A stretch of DNA of 8,954 nucleotides from assembly GCA_903903705.1 (NCBI GenBank), contig CAIUZU010000218.1, forward strand, positions 1-8,954, given 5' to 3'. This DNA is from an uncultured Helicobacteraceae bacterium (GTDB lineage Bacteria > Campylobacterota > Campylobacteria > Campylobacterales > Sulfurimonadaceae). Under the pieces are notes generated by a model. The model was not told the origin of the DNA, searched no databases, and saw only the letters and a list, made by a program, of their open reading frames with translations. Position 1 is the first letter of the stretch, and each line of letters opens with the position of its first letter. A program made the position numbers and the translations under genes. This document shows positions 7,350-8,954 of the stretch, piece by piece.

Positions 7350-8022
7350 TATCAAAAGAGATAGTGTTGTTTGTTATGAAGTTGAGGCAAAAAAACAAAC
7401 TCTGCTAGAAGCATTAAATGAGATTAAAATAACGCAAGACGGCTCCCTTGCATATAACAGCGGATGCCGAAGCAGTGTTTGCGGAAGTTGTGCGGTAAGA
7501 GTAAATGGCAGAGAAGTTTTAGCCTGTTCGTATCATGTGCAAGATGGAGATTTTGTTGAGCCTCTAAACAACACTCCCGTTATTCGTGATTTGGTTGTAG
7601 ACATGGATAAGGCTTATGGTTTTAATGCAAAGGCAAAAGCATATCAGAGTTCTATCACAAGCAGTGTTTTACTCTCACATGAAGATGAAAAGTTAAATGA
7701 AGTACAGAGCAATTGCATACTTTGCGGCTCTTGCTATAGTGCTTGTCCGGTTTATGCGGTCAATAGTGAGTTTTTAGGACCGTTTTCGCTAACAAGAGTT
7801 TTGAGATATGTTAGCGATAAGAGAGAGACAAATAAAAAAGAGAAGATTGACAATATTCAGATAAACGGTGTTTGGGATTGTACGCTTTGCAATGCATGTA
7901 CGCTTGTATGTCCGCAAGGTATTTCAAGCAAAGCAGATATAGAAAAACTAAGAGCAAGAAGTGCCATGTTTGGTTATATGGATCCATCTTTTTCTAATTT
8001 TGGCGGCGGCATAAGCTTTTAA
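7339..8022 (+). CDS. sdhB: Succinate dehydrogenase/fumarate reductase iron-sulfur subunit, with extra cluster cysteine
   Basis: This subunit passes electrons between the flavoprotein and a quinone or thiol partner. The N-terminal plant-ferredoxin-like domain holds the [2Fe-2S] ligands C43, C48, C51 and C63. The C-terminal domain has two complete CxxCxxCxxxCP motifs: C126, C129, C132, C136 and C181, C184, C187, C191. In E. coli SdhB the second motif lacks the cysteine equivalent to C184 (CHSIMNC), which yields a [3Fe-4S] cluster; here all four are present, predicting a second [4Fe-4S]. This feature is known from the archaeal/campylobacterotal class E type. The 227 aa length is close to the family's 230-250. 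It starts inside sdhA with an 11-bp overlap; GGAG (7326-7329) precedes ATG by nine bases. No cysteine-rich CCG domain is fused and no third-subunit gene follows: the next gene is yajQ, 67 bases on. Confidence 0.95.
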   Translation: MKINIKRDSVVCYEVEAKKQTLLEALNEIKITQDGSLAYNSGCRSSVCGSCAVRVNGREVLACSYHVQDGDFVEPLNNTPVIRDLVVDMDKAYGFNAKAKAYQSSITSSVLLSHEDEKLNEVQSNCILCGSCYSACPVYAVNSEFLGPFSLTRVLRYVSDKRETNKKEKIDNIQINGVWDCTLCNACTLVCPQGISSKADIEKLRARSAMFGYMDPSFSNFGGGISF

Positions 8023-8036
8023 GTTGTTTTAGATTT

Positions 8037-8057
8037 TGTTTGTTATATAATCAAACA
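8037..8057. promoter_or_regulatory. yajQ promoter -10 box inside a small palindrome
   Basis: A perfect -10 box TATAAT lies at 8046-8051 in the 67-base gap after sdhB, and a weak -35-like TTGTTT lies at 8024-8029 (16-base spacer). The -10 is enclosed by the inverted repeat TGTTTG (8037-8042)/CAAACA (8052-8057) with nine bases between, which could be a repressor site over the promoter. Transcription would start near 8058, about 30 bases before yajQ. Alternatively the arms are chance AT-rich sequence. Confidence 0.5.
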
Positions 8058-8077
8058 CAGTTAGTTTTAAAAAATAT

Positions 8078-8081
8078 GGAG
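8078..8081 (+). promoter_or_regulatory. Ribosome binding site of yajQ
   Basis: GGAG lies eight bases before ATG 8090. A GTG at 8081 is in frame but overlaps this site, so ATG 8090 is the start. Confidence 0.7.
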
Positions 8082-8089
8082 TGTTAGCA

Positions 8090-8587
8090 ATGGCAAAAGA
8101 GTATTCATTTGATATAAGTGCAAAGATAGATATGCAGAGGTTTAAAAACGCTGTTAATTCCGCCGATAAAGAGGTCGCAAACCGTTACGATTTTAAAGGT
8201 ACGACTTATGAGATTGACTATAAAGAAAAAGATAAGCTTTTGGTGTTAGTAGCATCAAGCGATAACAAGCTCGATGCACTTAAAGATATAGTTATAGCAA
8301 AACTTCTAAACCAAGAACTTTCTTCAAAGGTTTTGGAAGAGGCAAAAACTGAAAATGCAAGCGGAAACAATAGAAAAGTAACTTTTAAGATTGTTGATTA
8401 TATTGAGTCTAAAGAGGCTAAAAAAATAGCTGCAGAGATAAAAAACCTAAAACTCAAAGTAACAGCTCAAATAGAGGGTGACTCGATAAGAGTAAAAGGG
8501 GCAAAACTAGATGATTTGCAAAAAGTAATTTCAACGATTCGCTCTATGGAGTGGGAAGCGCCTTTAGTTTTTGAAAATATGAGATAA
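8090..8587 (+). CDS. yajQ: YajQ family nucleotide-binding protein
   Basis: The gene encodes 165 aa, close to the roughly 160 aa of E. coli YajQ. Recognisable YajQ features are the start KEYSFDISAKIDMQRFKNAVNSA, the NRYDFKGT motif near 32-39, a central segment ending in NNRKVTFKIVDYIESKEAKKIAAEIKNLKLKV, and the end RVKGAKLDDLQKVISTIR. The family has two similar ferredoxin-like domains and binds nucleotides; a Xanthomonas member binds cyclic di-GMP and works with a transcription factor. The cellular role here is unknown. The product is soluble and cytoplasmic. ATG 8090 has GGAG eight bases upstream. It has its own promoter-like sequence, so it is probably not part of the sdhAB unit, and it is likely cotranscribed with the DNA-binding protein gene 12 bases downstream. 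Confidence 0.95.
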   Translation: MAKEYSFDISAKIDMQRFKNAVNSADKEVANRYDFKGTTYEIDYKEKDKLLVLVASSDNKLDALKDIVIAKLLNQELSSKVLEEAKTENASGNNRKVTFKIVDYIESKEAKKIAAEIKNLKLKVTAQIEGDSIRVKGAKLDDLQKVISTIRSMEWEAPLVFENMR

Positions 8588-8599
8588 GGGAATATTTAT

Positions 8600-8954
8600 A
8601 TGCAAAAACTATCTATCTCAGATGCTGCAGAGCAGCTTGGCATATCAAGAGAAGCAATTCATAATCGCATAAGAAGAGGTTCTCTACAGAGCGTGGTTGA
8701 GGGCGGAATAAAGCTTGTTATGCTCGGTGATGACGATAAAACTCAAATAGTATCAAGAAAAACAGATAGTAAAAGATCACTCAATCATACAGATGAGAGA
8801 TATTATAAATTTTTAGAAGACCAAAATATTAAACTACAGCAAAAAGTTGAAACTCTTGAGGGTGAGACCAGAACTCTAAGAGATCAAAAAGAGAAGATGC
8901 TTATAGAAGAGAGAATAAAGATTGAGCAGATTTATAAAGAAAAAGATGAGCAGC
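8600..8954 (+). CDS. Helix-turn-helix, coiled-coil DNA-binding protein (3' end outside window)
   Basis: An open frame of 118 codons runs from ATG 8600 to the window edge with no stop. The ribosome site AAGGG (8586-8590) overlaps the yajQ stop and is nine bases before ATG, so the two genes probably form an operon. Residues 4-27 (LSISDAAEQLGISREAIHNRIRRG) are a helix-turn-helix of the MerR/excisionase-like kind, followed by a strand-like LQSVVEGGIKLVML wing. From about 66 to the end the sequence is rich in Glu, Lys, Gln, Leu and Ile (RYYKFLEDQNIKLQQKVE and onward) and is predicted to form a long coiled coil, probably for dimerisation. Similar short proteins labelled only as DNA-binding proteins occur across Campylobacterota. 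No ligand domain is visible in the part seen. Target genes are unknown; regulation of nearby genes is only a possibility. Confidence 0.85.
   Translation, partial: MQKLSISDAAEQLGISREAIHNRIRRGSLQSVVEGGIKLVMLGDDDKTQIVSRKTDSKRSLNHTDERYYKFLEDQNIKLQQKVETLEGETRTLRDQKEKMLIEERIKIEQIYKEKDEQ

Noticed and set aside
7119..7355. Minus-strand frames over the end of sdhA
   Set aside because: Several overlapping short frames rich in Phe, Ile and Cys reflect the antisense of A-rich coding sequence; none has a plausible start or a family match.

Overview
The window looks like chromosomal DNA of a flagellated campylobacterotal bacterium, most like Sulfurimonas and its relatives. This is inferred from AT-rich, A-ending codon use, two different hook-protein genes of the Campylobacter/Sulfurimonas kind side by side, a sigma54-type promoter in front of the large hook gene, and protein sequences recognised by eye. 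No database search was possible. All genes lie on the + strand and the DNA is tightly packed; no stretch over 100 bases lacks a gene. No RNA gene, insertion sequence, CRISPR array or clear intrinsic terminator was seen.

Region 1 (1-3196) is flagellar. It holds the C-terminal end of a FlgE-type hook protein, a very good -24/-12 (sigma54) promoter starting at the base after its stop codon, and a complete, unusually large (909 aa), cysteine-free hook protein FlgE. FlgE's middle carries two modules resembling the inserts found in flagellins.

Region 2 (3197-8022) is a metabolic cluster that probably forms one transcription unit: purT (formate-dependent GAR transformylase), a D-2-hydroxyacid dehydrogenase, a YqaA-like membrane protein, and a flavoprotein/iron-sulfur pair of the succinate dehydrogenase/fumarate reductase family. 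The first two genes overlap by 4 bp, the last two by 11 bp, and the other junctions are short or overlapping. A strong extended -10 element precedes purT and sits on a 13-bp perfect inverted repeat covering the purT ribosome binding site. The oxidoreductase pair is atypical. The flavoprotein has Gln where the covalent FAD His normally is, and the iron-sulfur subunit has a 12th cysteine predicting two [4Fe-4S] clusters instead of one [4Fe-4S] and one [3Fe-4S]. No membrane-anchor or CCG-type third subunit lies nearby.

Region 3 (8023-8954) has its own promoter-like sequence, yajQ (nucleotide-binding family) and, 12 bases on, the start of a small DNA-binding protein with an N-terminal helix-turn-helix and a long coiled coil, cut by the window edge.

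I found no wholly unknown system. The best leads are the divergent SdhAB-like pair without an anchor, the promoter/hairpin element at purT, the modular hook protein, and the YqaA gene that lacks a standard start codon.
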